Source of the DNA: Bacteroidota bacterium
GTDB lineage: Bacteria; Bacteroidota; Bacteroidia; Chitinophagales; Chitinophagaceae
Length of the DNA: 52,989 nucleotides
Assembly (NCBI GenBank): GCA_947451115.1
Contig: CANFXV010000016.1
Location: forward strand, 1 to 52,989
Reading direction: 5' to 3'
Part shown: positions 15,923 to 24,664 of the stretch, piece by piece
How the letters are laid out: each line of letters starts with the position of its first letter
Position numbering within the stretch: the stretch's first letter is position 1
Program-made: the position numbers and the translations under genes
Notes under the pieces: generated by a model
The model's input: the letters and a program-made list of their open reading frames with translations, nothing else
The model's database searches: none
Told to the model about the DNA's origin: nothing

Positions 15923-15930
15923 TATTTTTG
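15923..15930 (+). promoter_or_regulatory. -7 promoter box (TATTTTTG) of the DUF4271-hemD operon
   Basis: An exact TAnnTTTG match ending 6 nt before the ATG at 15937, so the mRNA should be leaderless or nearly so. If translation instead starts at the in-frame ATG at 15970, the leader would be about 30 nt and would contain the purine-rich AAAAGGGG. Confidence 0.6.
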
Positions 15931-15936
15931 TAGTAG

Positions 15937-16953
15937 ATGTGGACAATACTAAAAAAAGGGGCTGGGCTCATGGCTGGACTTATCCTTTTGAGTGCTTTTA
16001 CTCAAAAAGACACCCTTTTGTTACCAACAAATGGTGCAGGCCATCTAATAGATACCCTGCTCAAAAAAGACAGCTTGTTGATCAAGTATGTACCCATCAT
16101 TCCTAAATCTTTTGAAAATGCAGATGCTTGGTTTATTCAATCCAATCATGACCTTAAAACCGATTCTACTTTTAATAGTTTAAAAGATTATAAAGATTAT
16201 TTTAGTAATCGAAAAAAAGCTTTTCAGTTGTATTTTAAAAATGCATGGAGCAATAATGACCATCAAGTAATTTATAAAATCGAACAAAGATATTCTTTGC
16301 CCAACAAGGATTTTTTATTTTATATGATAGTGGGCATACTTTTTTTATATGGTTTTATTAATACGATTTACCCTCAATATTTTCCAAAATTATTGAGTCA
16401 GTTTAGTCAATCCACCCTCCGGATGATTCAAAATAGAGAACAGCTTTTACAAAATAGTTTTGCTTCCTTAACTTTAAATACCTGTTTTATTTTGAGTTTT
16501 TCCTTAATGGCCAACTTGCTCATTTTTAATCAACATTTACTACCCATCTCTTTTTGGGAGGGGTATTTATACCTTATCCTTTTTTTTACAAGCTTATACC
16601 TGGGCAAATACATTTGTCTTGAAATAGCAGGTTCTGTTTTTAATACCAAGGAGTTGGTGAAATCCTATATTTTTATTGTTTTTATGGTCAATAAGGTATT
16701 GGGATTTTTATTGGTACCCTTTGTCTTAATATTGGCCTTCGCCAAGCCAATCTACTATACTGTAGCCATTTACGGAGCTGCGGGGGTGACTATTTTATTA
16801 CTGCTTTACAGGTATTTATTTTCAATAACATCTGTTAGGAATAAATTACATTTATCTTCCTTTCATTTTTTTCTTTACCTTTGTGCTTTCGAAATATTAC
16901 CTCTTTTAATCTTGTATAAATTGGTAGTTCAGTATTTTGGCGGAACCTACTAA
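15937..16953 (+). CDS. DUF4271 multi-pass membrane protein
   Basis: A 338-residue membrane protein of the DUF4271 family, function unknown. It has an N-terminal hydrophobic segment resembling a signal peptide (KK then GAGLMAGLILLSAFTQ), a polar periplasmic-type stretch to about residue 125, and about six membrane helices in the C-terminal 200 residues. It directly precedes hemD, an arrangement I know from other Bacteroidota, so a link to tetrapyrrole or membrane heme handling is possible but unproven. ATG 15937 gives the better signal peptide; ATG 15970 has the better Shine-Dalgarno-like upstream sequence. I kept the first. Confidence 0.75.
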   Translation: MWTILKKGAGLMAGLILLSAFTQKDTLLLPTNGAGHLIDTLLKKDSLLIKYVPIIPKSFENADAWFIQSNHDLKTDSTFNSLKDYKDYFSNRKKAFQLYFKNAWSNNDHQVIYKIEQRYSLPNKDFLFYMIVGILFLYGFINTIYPQYFPKLLSQFSQSTLRMIQNREQLLQNSFASLTLNTCFILSFSLMANLLIFNQHLLPISFWEGYLYLILFFTSLYLGKYICLEIAGSVFNTKELVKSYIFIVFMVNKVLGFLLVPFVLILAFAKPIYYTVAIYGAAGVTILLLLYRYLFSITSVRNKLHLSSFHFFLYLCAFEILPLLILYKLVVQYFGGTY

Positions 16954-16979
16954 TTTTCAAAGTGTAAACCGGAAAAGAA

Positions 16980-17768
16980 ATGAGTGAAGAGAAAAAAACA
17001 GCAACGAAGACGACCAAAAAAATATTGATTTCACAGGCTCGTCCTGAAAGTGAAAAATCTCCTTATTTTGATTTAGAAAGAAAACACAAAGTTTCTTTAC
17101 ATTTTCATCCATTGATTGAACTTATTGGAATTCCTTCCAAAGACTTTAGAAAATATAAAATAGACATTGCTACTTTTTCTGCAGTAATTTTTACCAGCAA
17201 GCATGCCATAGACCATTTTTTCAGAACCTGTGATGAATTAAAACTAAGCATTAGTCAGGACACCAAATATTTTTGTGTAACGGAGTCGGTTGCTTTGTAT
17301 TTGCAAAAATTTATCATGTACCGAAAACGTAAAGTGTTTTTTGGAGCAGATGGTACGAATAAAAAATTGTTTGATGTTTTAAACAAACATAAAGGCAATG
17401 AAAAATTCCTTTATGTGTGCAGTGAAAATCAACAAGACAATGAAATTGTTGGATGGTTAAAAGAGCATGACTGTAGTTTTGATTTAGGCTATATGTATAG
17501 AACAGAATTCAGTGACATTAAAAAAGTGCTAACAGAGCATAACTTTGATGTCATCTGTTTATTTACCCCAAGTGGCTTAAAAAGTTTCTTACAAAACAAA
17601 CCAGATTTCAAACAAAATGGAACTGCCATCGGCGCGTTTGGTTCTAGTACCTGCAAAGCAGTAGAAGAGGCTGGCTTTGCTTTGCACATTAAAGTGCCAA
17701 GTCCTCAAACACCAAGTATGATCGCAGGCTTGGACCAATTTCTTTCCTCTAATAGTAAAAAGAAATAA
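16980..17768 (+). CDS. hemD: Uroporphyrinogen-III synthase (HemD-like)
   Basis: A 262-residue enzyme that would close and isomerise hydroxymethylbilane to uroporphyrinogen III in heme and cobalamin biosynthesis. The family is poorly conserved. Recognisable parts are the two Rossmann-like halves, AVIFTSKHAIDHFF, CVTESVALYLQKF, DVICLFTPSGLKSFL and AIGAFGSSTCKAVEEAG. The N-terminus carries a lysine/threonine-rich extension. It follows DUF4271 by 26 nt and precedes the DUF255 gene by 16 nt, so the three are probably one operon, opposite hemW. Confidence 0.85.
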   Translation: MSEEKKTATKTTKKILISQARPESEKSPYFDLERKHKVSLHFHPLIELIGIPSKDFRKYKIDIATFSAVIFTSKHAIDHFFRTCDELKLSISQDTKYFCVTESVALYLQKFIMYRKRKVFFGADGTNKKLFDVLNKHKGNEKFLYVCSENQQDNEIVGWLKEHDCSFDLGYMYRTEFSDIKKVLTEHNFDVICLFTPSGLKSFLQNKPDFKQNGTAIGAFGSSTCKAVEEAGFALHIKVPSPQTPSMIAGLDQFLSSNSKKK

Positions 17769-17784
17769 ATAAATTGCATTCCAA

Positions 17785-19806
17785 ATGAATGCAAATCCTC
17801 TATTTACCAATCAACTCATTCACGAGAGTAGTCCCTACTTATTACAACATGCCCATAACCCGGTCCAATGGATGCCTTGGTCCGAATCGCTTTTTGATTT
17901 AGCCAAAGCGCAAAACAAACCCATTTTATTAAGTATTGGTTATGCAGCCTGTCATTGGTGTCATGTCATGGAAAGAGAAAGTTTTGAGTCTGAAGAAGTG
18001 GCTGCTTACATGAATGAACATTTTATCAATGTAAAAGTTGATAGAGAGGAACGCCCCGATGTGGATCATATTTATATGGATGCATTGCAAGCCATGACCG
18101 GTGCTGGAGGCTGGCCCTTAAATATGTTTTTATTGCCCAATGGTAAACCATTTTATGGGGGTACGTATTTTCCACCCATCCCCATGCATCAAAGAGCTTC
18201 CTGGATGGAAGTTTTAAAAGGGGTGCAAGCAGCCTATCAAAATCAACCAGAAAAATTAATTGAGCAATCGGAAAATTTAACCAATCACCTTGCTGCAGCT
18301 GGTAAAAATACATTGAATAACAATATAGAAAATGAAGTGTTGGCCAGCAAAGAAGAGCTGGCAATTCTAGCAAGTAGACTTTTACAGAATGCAGATACAC
18401 AGTGGGGTGGTTTTGGTGTAGCGCCAAAATTTCCTCAAACTTTTTCTATTCAAATTTTATTTAGGAACTATTATTTAAACCAAGATCAAGCCTCCGTCGT
18501 GCATGGCATTAGATCATTGGACAAAATGATACAAGGTGGAATTTATGACCATTTGGGAGGAGGCTTTTCAAGATATAGCACAGATGTACAATGGCAGGCA
18601 CCGCATTTTGAAAAGATGTTGTATGACAATGCTTTATTACTTACTGTGTTGGCAGAAGCTTACCAGCTCACTAAAAAAGAAAATTACAAAATGGTCATGG
18701 AGGCCACTATTCAATTTTTAGATAGAGAGTTGGCCAATGAGGCGGGTGGCTATTTTGCTGCATTGGATGCAGACAGTGAGGGCGTGGAAGGAAAGTTTTA
18801 TACCTGGACTTATGAAGAAATCAAAGCGCAGGTAGACCCTTCGGTATTTGAAGATTTTTGTCGCCATTACCAAATTACAGCAGCAGGTAATTGGGAACAT
18901 ACCAATATACTTTGGACGCAAAATACAGAGGAAGGAGGCAATGCATTAAATTTTGAAAAAGCAAGAAAAAAATTATTTGCAGCGCGCGCGAAAAAAATTA
19001 GGCCGGCCTTAGATTATAAAATTATTTTGTCTTGGAATAATTTAATGGTCATTGCTTTAGGTAAAGTATACGCAGCCCTTGGCGATGAAAAAATAAAAAG
19101 CAAGGCCATGGCTACTATGCAATGGTTGGAATTAAATTTATACGATGCCCAAGAAAATTATTTTTACCATACCTATACCAAGGGCTTAACCAAGACCAAT
19201 GCTTTTTTAGAAGATTATGCTAGCTTGATTCAAGCTTATATTCAATTACAAATCATTACTGGAGATATTAGTTATTTAGATAAAGCAAAAAAATGGACGG
19301 AATATGTACAAGCCCATTTTATCGATGAGGAGGGCTTGTTTTTTTACTATACGGCCAATTATCAAAAAGACATTATTCTGAGAAAAAAAGAATTGTATGA
19401 TGGCGCTCAGCCAAGTGCCAATGCCATGATGTGTTCTAACTTGTACTATTTAGGACAGGTGTTTGAACAAAGTCAATGGACCGATCAAGCTGTAGCAATG
19501 GTGAGTGCAATGAAGAAAATGATCCTACAATATCCCAATTCCTATAGTTATTGGGCCCAATCTTTTAGTCAAATGGCGATGGGGATGGTGGAATTGGTTT
19601 GTGTGGGAGAAAAGGCGCTAAATGGTCTTGAGCGCGTATTGTCTAAGTTTTTGCCGCATCATTTGATACTTTTTACAACGAAAGAAGCGGAGGCTATTTT
19701 GATGACAAAGGGGAAACAAAACATTGATAATCAATATTTTATATGTCAAAACAAGCAATGTTTGGCACCAATTATGGAGCTAAATGAATTTTTAGCAAAT
19801 ATCTAA
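17785..19806 (+). CDS. Thioredoxin-domain / six-hairpin glycosidase-like protein (DUF255, YyaL/SPATA20 family)
   Basis: A 673-residue protein of the widespread YyaL/spermatogenesis-associated protein 20 family. The N-terminal DUF255 domain is a thioredoxin fold with the hallmark [13 protein letters not shown] (cysteines C56 and C59). It is preceded by [15 protein letters not shown] and followed by [20 protein letters not shown] and [13 protein letters not shown]. The rest is an alpha/alpha-barrel region with [13 protein letters not shown] and [14 protein letters not shown]. Molecular function is unknown in bacteria; a redox or sugar/glycan-related role is speculated. The length is full for the family. 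It is the last gene of the DUF4271-hemD unit. Confidence 0.9.
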   Translation: MNANPLFTNQLIHESSPYLLQHAHNPVQWMPWSESLFDLAKAQNKPILLSIGYAACHWCHVMERESFESEEVAAYMNEHFINVKVDREERPDVDHIYMDALQAMTGAGGWPLNMFLLPNGKPFYGGTYFPPIPMHQRASWMEVLKGVQAAYQNQPEKLIEQSENLTNHLAAAGKNTLNNNIENEVLASKEELAILASRLLQNADTQWGGFGVAPKFPQTFSIQILFRNYYLNQDQASVVHGIRSLDKMIQGGIYDHLGGGFSRYSTDVQWQAPHFEKMLYDNALLLTVLAEAYQLTKKENYKMVMEATIQFLDRELANEAGGYFAALDADSEGVEGKFYTWTYEEIKAQVDPSVFEDFCRHYQITAAGNWEHTNILWTQNTEEGGNALNFEKARKKLFAARAKKIRPALDYKIILSWNNLMVIALGKVYAALGDEKIKSKAMATMQWLELNLYDAQENYFYHTYTKGLTKTNAFLEDYASLIQAYIQLQIITGDISYLDKAKKWTEYVQAHFIDEEGLFFYYTANYQKDIILRKKELYDGAQPSANAMMCSNLYYLGQVFEQSQWTDQAVAMVSAMKKMILQYPNSYSYWAQSFSQMAMGMVELVCVGEKALNGLERVLSKFLPHHLILFTTKEAEAILMTKGKQNIDNQYFICQNKQCLAPIMELNEFLANI

Positions 19807-19826
19807 CAACTAATGAATTAATTTGC

Positions 19827-19844
19827 AACCCTTGATTAAGGGTT
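19827..19844. repeat. 7-bp hairpin after the DUF255 gene
   Basis: AACCCTT-GATT-AAGGGTT is a perfect stem-loop 21 nt after the DUF255 stop. No T-run follows, so it is a weak or factor-assisted terminator at best. The rest of the 19807-19954 gap ahead of gldK is very AT-rich, and I cannot assign a promoter with confidence. Confidence 0.35.
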
Positions 19845-19954
19845 CTAAATCATTGATTTCCACTACAAAATTTGAAATAATTGTTTTAAAAAATAAAATT
19901 TAATTCCATTTTTTTCGTTCTTAGTAGAAGTAGGAGTTAGGTTAAAAAATTGAT

Positions 19955-21238
19955 ATGATAAAAAAATTATATAAAGTGAGGTTTAAATTTCCAATCATCG
20001 TACTAAGTATCATGGTAGGTGCCTTGTTCATCATGGCTTTTGAATCCCAAAAAGGGAGTCCAAAATTTAATTCAGATCCTGCGCATACAGTCTTTGTTCC
20101 TGGTGGTTCCTTTTACATGGGTGCCAGCGATGAGCAAATTGACAATTCAATGGTCAATCGTAAAAAATTAGTCTCTGTTCAAAGCTTTTGGATGGACCGA
20201 ACAGAAATCACCAATGAGCAATATAGAAAATTTGTAAGTTATGTGAGTGATTCTTTGAAATATTTAGCTGTCTACCTAGGGGGTGTCAATCAAACAGAAG
20301 ATACCATTAAAGTAGATTGGAACCGTGCGCAAAGAATCAATTTAAATAGCAAGGCAGTTATTGAAAAATTAAACGAATTGTTATTAAGTCCAGACAATCG
20401 TTACAAAGGAAAAATTGGCATTGATCCAACTAAACTAATTTACAAATATTCTTTTATAGATTTGAAAGCGGCAGCATTGGCATCTAGATCTTTGGAACTT
20501 CCTTTAAGTGATTTTATGGTCACTAAGGAAGAAGCAGTTTATCCAGATACTTTAGTTTGGATGCGTGATTTTTCATATTCCTACAATGAGCCCTTAACAC
20601 GAATGTATTTTTCTCATCCTTCTTACAATGACTATCCAGTGGTGGGGGTTACTTGGAAACAAGCCACAGCCTTTTGTCATTGGAGAACGAATAACAGTGA
20701 TTATTACAATGGGAAACCTGGACGTGCCGATATGAAAATTGATGGCATTTTCCGTTTGCCTACAGAAGCTGAATGGGAATATGCGGCTAGAGGTAATTCA
20801 AAAGCAAATGCCATGTACCCTTGGGGTTCACCCTATACAAGAACAAAAGAAGGTCGTTTGTTGGCCAACTTTAAACCTGGCAGAGGCGACTACTTTGGTG
20901 GCAGTACAAAAGCAGATAATATTTATACCACCAAGGTAAAATCATACGCAGAAAATGGCTACAAACTTTTTGATATGGCAGGGAATGTAGCAGAATGGAC
21001 CAGCTCTATTTTCTATGAAGGTGGTTATAATTTCGTAGGTGATTTTAGCCCTGACTTGCAATACAATGCTAAAGACGAGGATCCAATATTAATGAAACGT
21101 AAAGTCATCAGAGGTGGATCATGGAAAGATATTGCTTACAATTGCCAAGTAAGTACTAGAAATTATGAATACCAAGATACAGCCAAATCCTATATTGGAT
21201 TCAGATGCGTCTTATCTATGGCTCCAAGAATTAATTAA
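19955..21238 (+). CDS. gldK: Gliding motility / type IX secretion protein GldK
   Basis: A 427-residue protein with a formylglycine-generating-enzyme-like (FGE-sulfatase) fold. It includes FVPGGSFYMGASDEQ, SFWMDRTEITNEQYRKFV, LPTEAEWEYAARG, FDMAGNVAEWTSSIFY, RKVIRGGSWKD and SYIGFRCV. GldK/PorK forms the periplasmic ring of the type IX secretion system with GldN. It is first in gldKLMN. GldK is normally an outer-membrane lipoprotein, but here the N-terminus (hydrophobic residues 13-29, then FESQKGS) has no lipobox cysteine. An uncleaved anchor or signal-peptidase-I processing is implied unless the start is wrong. Confidence 0.93.
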   Translation: MIKKLYKVRFKFPIIVLSIMVGALFIMAFESQKGSPKFNSDPAHTVFVPGGSFYMGASDEQIDNSMVNRKKLVSVQSFWMDRTEITNEQYRKFVSYVSDSLKYLAVYLGGVNQTEDTIKVDWNRAQRINLNSKAVIEKLNELLLSPDNRYKGKIGIDPTKLIYKYSFIDLKAAALASRSLELPLSDFMVTKEEAVYPDTLVWMRDFSYSYNEPLTRMYFSHPSYNDYPVVGVTWKQATAFCHWRTNNSDYYNGKPGRADMKIDGIFRLPTEAEWEYAARGNSKANAMYPWGSPYTRTKEGRLLANFKPGRGDYFGGSTKADNIYTTKVKSYAENGYKLFDMAGNVAEWTSSIFYEGGYNFVGDFSPDLQYNAKDEDPILMKRKVIRGGSWKDIAYNCQVSTRNYEYQDTAKSYIGFRCVLSMAPRIN

Positions 21239-21279
21239 ACAAAGCATAAAATTTTATTTAAAACTATTAAATTTCCAAA

Positions 21280-21963
21280 ATGTCAAATTCTATTTCTCCG
21301 AAAACCAATAAAATCATCAATGTAGTTTTTTCATTGGGTGCAGCAGTGGTCATTATTGCTACATTGGCTAAAATTTTACATCTTGGATGGGCTGATTACG
21401 CCTTGATTCTTGGCTTTATTACAGAAGCAGCCATCTTTACCATTTATGCATTTTTACCTCCTCCAGAAGTAGGAGATGCTACCCATGCGCCACAAACTGG
21501 TGCAGTTGATTCTGTCATGTCACACTTAGAAGCGGCCAAATTAGATGGAGCGGCTTTTGAAAAATTAAGCAATAGTTTTCAGCGCTTAAATGATACAGCA
21601 ATGTATTTAGGCGATTTAGCAGACATGTCAAAGTCTAGTAAAGATTTTACGCACAACACCAAAGATGCAGCCATTGCATTGGGTTCTATTAAAGATGCCG
21701 CAGCAAGCGTTTCTGTTAATTTAGGAAGTTTTGCTTCTGCAACAGATGGAGTTAAAAACTTGAACGATCAATTTCAAATGATGAGCAAAAGCATGGAGGC
21801 TATGAATACTTATTACAGCAAATTGGCGGAAGCGTCCAATGCCATGTCTAGTTCTGCGCAAGATGCCATTAGAGCAAAAGAACAAATTGCTTTACTCGCA
21901 GATAATTTAACCAAATTGAATCAAGTGTATGGCAATATGATTATTGCAATGCAAGGACGTTAA
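21280..21963 (+). CDS. gldL: Gliding motility / type IX secretion protein GldL
   Basis: A 227-residue inner-membrane protein with two adjacent transmembrane helices (about 12-31 and 36-60), separated by the short loop KILHLGWADY, then a PPPE motif and a long cytoplasmic alpha-helical tail rich in Ala, Ser, Asn and Lys. GldL forms the pentameric ring of the proton-driven GldLM motor that powers type IX secretion and gliding. The helix-1 region contains the family's hallmark charged/polar residues. It is 41 nt after gldK and 43 nt before gldM in the same operon. Confidence 0.94.
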   Translation: MSNSISPKTNKIINVVFSLGAAVVIIATLAKILHLGWADYALILGFITEAAIFTIYAFLPPPEVGDATHAPQTGAVDSVMSHLEAAKLDGAAFEKLSNSFQRLNDTAMYLGDLADMSKSSKDFTHNTKDAAIALGSIKDAAASVSVNLGSFASATDGVKNLNDQFQMMSKSMEAMNTYYSKLAEASNAMSSSAQDAIRAKEQIALLADNLTKLNQVYGNMIIAMQGR

Positions 21964-22006
21964 TTGTATTTTAAAATCATTTTACTTTATTTAAAAACTA
22001 GTATAC

Positions 22007-23554
22007 ATGTCATTACCTAAGGAGCCGAGGCAGAAGATGATCAACATCATGTACATTGTGTTGACTGCTTTGTTGGCATTAAATGTATCTAGCGAAATTT
22101 TGAATGCATTCAAAACCATTGATCAAAGTTTGGCCAATGCGAATGATATAATTGAGCGCAAGAATTCAGATATATATAAATCTTTGCAAAAAAAATTAGC
22201 TGATCCAAAAACAGCAGAAAAAGCAGCTATCTGGGCGCCCAAGGCAGAGAAGGCGCATGGCTATGCAGATGAGATGTTCAATTATTTAGCCGCCTTAAAA
22301 AAAGAATTGAAGCAGGCTTCTGGTTTAAAAATTAAAGACGGCAAAGAAGAATACAAAGAGGATGATTTAGAAGCAACGACTAGATTATTTTTAAATTATA
22401 AAAGTGGAGAAACAAGAAGTCAAGAATTATACAAGAAATTGGTTCAATTCAAGGCAGATTTAGCCGCCATTGACCCAGCTATAGAAAAAGAAGTTTTACC
22501 TAATTTACCACTTGATTTAAGAATTCCAGAAACAAAAAGTATTGCTGGTAAAACAGATTGGGGCTATGCCTATTTTAATATGACGCCAAGTGTGGCTGCT
22601 GTGACCATCTTAACTAAATTTCAAAATGACATTCGAAACAGTGAAGCCCAAGTGGTGGAATATTGTCACAAAGAAATTGGAGAAGTAGAATTAATCTACG
22701 ATCAGTTCAATGCTTTTGCAGCTTCCAATTCTCAATACCTAATGTCTGGAGAAGAATTGGTCATCACTGCAGGTGTAGGTGCGTTTAGCAGTGCTGCAAA
22801 GCCTACCATCACCATTGACGGTAATACAGTACCCATTACAGCAGATGGTTCTGCCGTATACAAAACAACGGCAGGTGCACCAGGGGCTAGTGTAAAAAGA
22901 GTACGTATCTCATTTCTAAAGCCCAATGGAGAAACTGCAATTATAGAAAAAGATGTGAAGTATACCGTAGGTACGCCTGTTGGTTTAGTCGTGTCTACCG
23001 ATAAAACAAGGGTATTTTACAAAGGCTTAGATAATCCATTAACGATCACAGGTGGTGGTGGTGCAGAAAATATTAATGTGGCTGTAGAAGGAGCGGGATC
23101 AACTATTAGTAAAGCAAGTGCTGGACAATACATTGTAAAGTGTACACAGTTGGGGAATGTATTAGTGAATGTGAATAGTGGCAAGTATGCTCAAAAAATT
23201 TCTATCCCAGTAAAAAGAGTACCAGATCCAATTGCTATTGTAGGCGGAAGCGCTGGAGGCAATATGCCTGCCAATAAGTTTAGAGTACAACAAGGGGTAA
23301 TTGCAGATTTAAGAGATTTTGTATTTGAAGGCATTAAATTCAATGTAGTTTCTTTTATAGTAGTAGCTACCGGTAAAGGTTTCGAAGAAGCCGAAGTAGC
23401 AGAAGTGAATGGAGCTGCTTTTGCAGGAGGTGCACAAGCATTGATTAGAAGGTGTCAACCTGGAACTACTGTTACCATTGGAGAAATAAAAGTGACCGAG
23501 CCAGGTGGAGGAACAAGAAAATTAGATCAAACAATTACTTTTATTTTACAATAA
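22007..23554 (+). CDS. gldM: Gliding motility / type IX secretion protein GldM
   Basis: A 515-residue protein with the highly conserved N-terminus MSLPKEPRQKMINIMYIVLT and ALLALNVSSEIL: one transmembrane helix that inserts as a dimer into the GldL pentamer. A large periplasmic part follows, consisting of an alpha-helical D1 domain (about 35-220) and three beta-sandwich domains (D2-D4). It transmits motor motion across the periplasm to the GldK/GldN ring. The length is typical. The order gldK-L-M-N is standard. Confidence 0.96.
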   Translation: MSLPKEPRQKMINIMYIVLTALLALNVSSEILNAFKTIDQSLANANDIIERKNSDIYKSLQKKLADPKTAEKAAIWAPKAEKAHGYADEMFNYLAALKKELKQASGLKIKDGKEEYKEDDLEATTRLFLNYKSGETRSQELYKKLVQFKADLAAIDPAIEKEVLPNLPLDLRIPETKSIAGKTDWGYAYFNMTPSVAAVTILTKFQNDIRNSEAQVVEYCHKEIGEVELIYDQFNAFAASNSQYLMSGEELVITAGVGAFSSAAKPTITIDGNTVPITADGSAVYKTTAGAPGASVKRVRISFLKPNGETAIIEKDVKYTVGTPVGLVVSTDKTRVFYKGLDNPLTITGGGGAENINVAVEGAGSTISKASAGQYIVKCTQLGNVLVNVNSGKYAQKISIPVKRVPDPIAIVGGSAGGNMPANKFRVQQGVIADLRDFVFEGIKFNVVSFIVVATGKGFEEAEVAEVNGAAFAGGAQALIRRCQPGTTVTIGEIKVTEPGGGTRKLDQTITFILQ

Positions 23555-23605
23555 TTTTTATTTCAAAATTACTAGTAAAAAAAAGGTCAATTTAAAATAT
23601 AGAAA

Positions 23606-24664
23606 ATGAAAAAACTGATTACTCCTATTTGCTTTTTATTGGGAGGGCTTTTATTGGGTACTAATGGACAAGCGCAATTCAATTACAAGAAAAAAGCTGC
23701 CCCCGCCACAACGAACAATGCTAAAGATACAGTAGCCCCAGCTCCAGTAGAAGCGCCTGTGGTCAGTAAAACCACTTCGGTGCCAGATCCAAATATTAAA
23801 CCAAGCAAGTCTATAGATACCACTTTAGTGGGCGGTTTTAATGCTAACCCCAAAAAGAGTTTAAGAAACAATTATGGTTTTTCTTCTGGCAATACTTCTA
23901 AAAAATCTACACAGGCAAGAACCCCTGTCAATTATCAAAATTTGAGAGAGGAAGATGCTTTATTTAGTGAATTTGTTTGGGAAGAAGTGGATGGTCGTGA
24001 AAAAATCAATAGACCCTTTATATATCAAGCGTATGATGACAATGGCGATCAACGCTTTTTTGCCATTTTATTAAGGGCCATAGAAAATGATGGGGTCGTA
24101 CCATTTTCAGCAGAAGGTGGTGACGACCGTTTCACCAAGCCACTCAATTTAGATGATGTAAATGCGATGTTAAAAGGAAGTTTGGATACCCAATTGGTAC
24201 AAAATGTAAACAATCCAAACGTATTTGATACCAGTATCATTTACAACACCAAACTAGCGCCAAATCCTGATTCTATCTATACTTTTAGATTAAAAGAGCA
24301 ATTTATTTTTGATAGCAAAACAAGTAGAATGTATTGCAGAATCATTGGTATCGCACCGGTGGCAACCATTGTGATTAACAATAAGCCTGTGAAGAGAACT
24401 TTGTTCTGGATCTACTATCCAGAACTTAGAAATAGTTTGGCCAAGCATGAGGTCTACAACCCTAGAAATATATCCAGCAGAATTACTTGGGAGGAATTGT
24501 TTGAAAGCAGGTATTTCAATGGTTATGTGGTCAAATCTACTTTAGACAATTACAACGATAAAATGTTGAATTCTTTGTTTTCAGATCCAAAAAGAAGATT
24601 GTTGGAGGGTGACAAAATCAAACAGAAAATTTTTGATTACGAGCAAGACAGATGGGTGTATTAA
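23606..24664 (+). CDS. gldN: Gliding motility / type IX secretion protein GldN
   Basis: A 352-residue periplasmic protein with a signal peptide (about 1-23, ending NGQAQ), a disordered Pro/Ala/Lys/Thr-rich linker (about 25-110), and a conserved C-terminal domain beginning FVWEEVDGREKINRPFIYQA. KEQFIFDSKTSRMYCRIIGIAP and FWIYYPELR are also family segments. It partners GldK in the periplasmic ring. The last codons and stop overlap the convergent uvrC stop by four bases. No T9SS cargo with a C-terminal sorting domain is visible nearby. Confidence 0.94.
   Translation: MKKLITPICFLLGGLLLGTNGQAQFNYKKKAAPATTNNAKDTVAPAPVEAPVVSKTTSVPDPNIKPSKSIDTTLVGGFNANPKKSLRNNYGFSSGNTSKKSTQARTPVNYQNLREEDALFSEFVWEEVDGREKINRPFIYQAYDDNGDQRFFAILLRAIENDGVVPFSAEGGDDRFTKPLNLDDVNAMLKGSLDTQLVQNVNNPNVFDTSIIYNTKLAPNPDSIYTFRLKEQFIFDSKTSRMYCRIIGIAPVATIVINNKPVKRTLFWIYYPELRNSLAKHEVYNPRNISSRITWEELFESRYFNGYVVKSTLDNYNDKMLNSLFSDPKRRLLEGDKIKQKIFDYEQDRWVY

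Noticed and set aside
17589..18427. Antisense open frames in hemD and the DUF255 gene
   Set aside because: They lie wholly inside well-supported genes, have no start context or promoter, and read as compositional shadows.
19807..19954. TTTG at 19871 with a TA-rich stretch 19 nt later as a gldK promoter
   Set aside because: The downstream element (TAAAATTT) matches TAnnTTTG too poorly to call.
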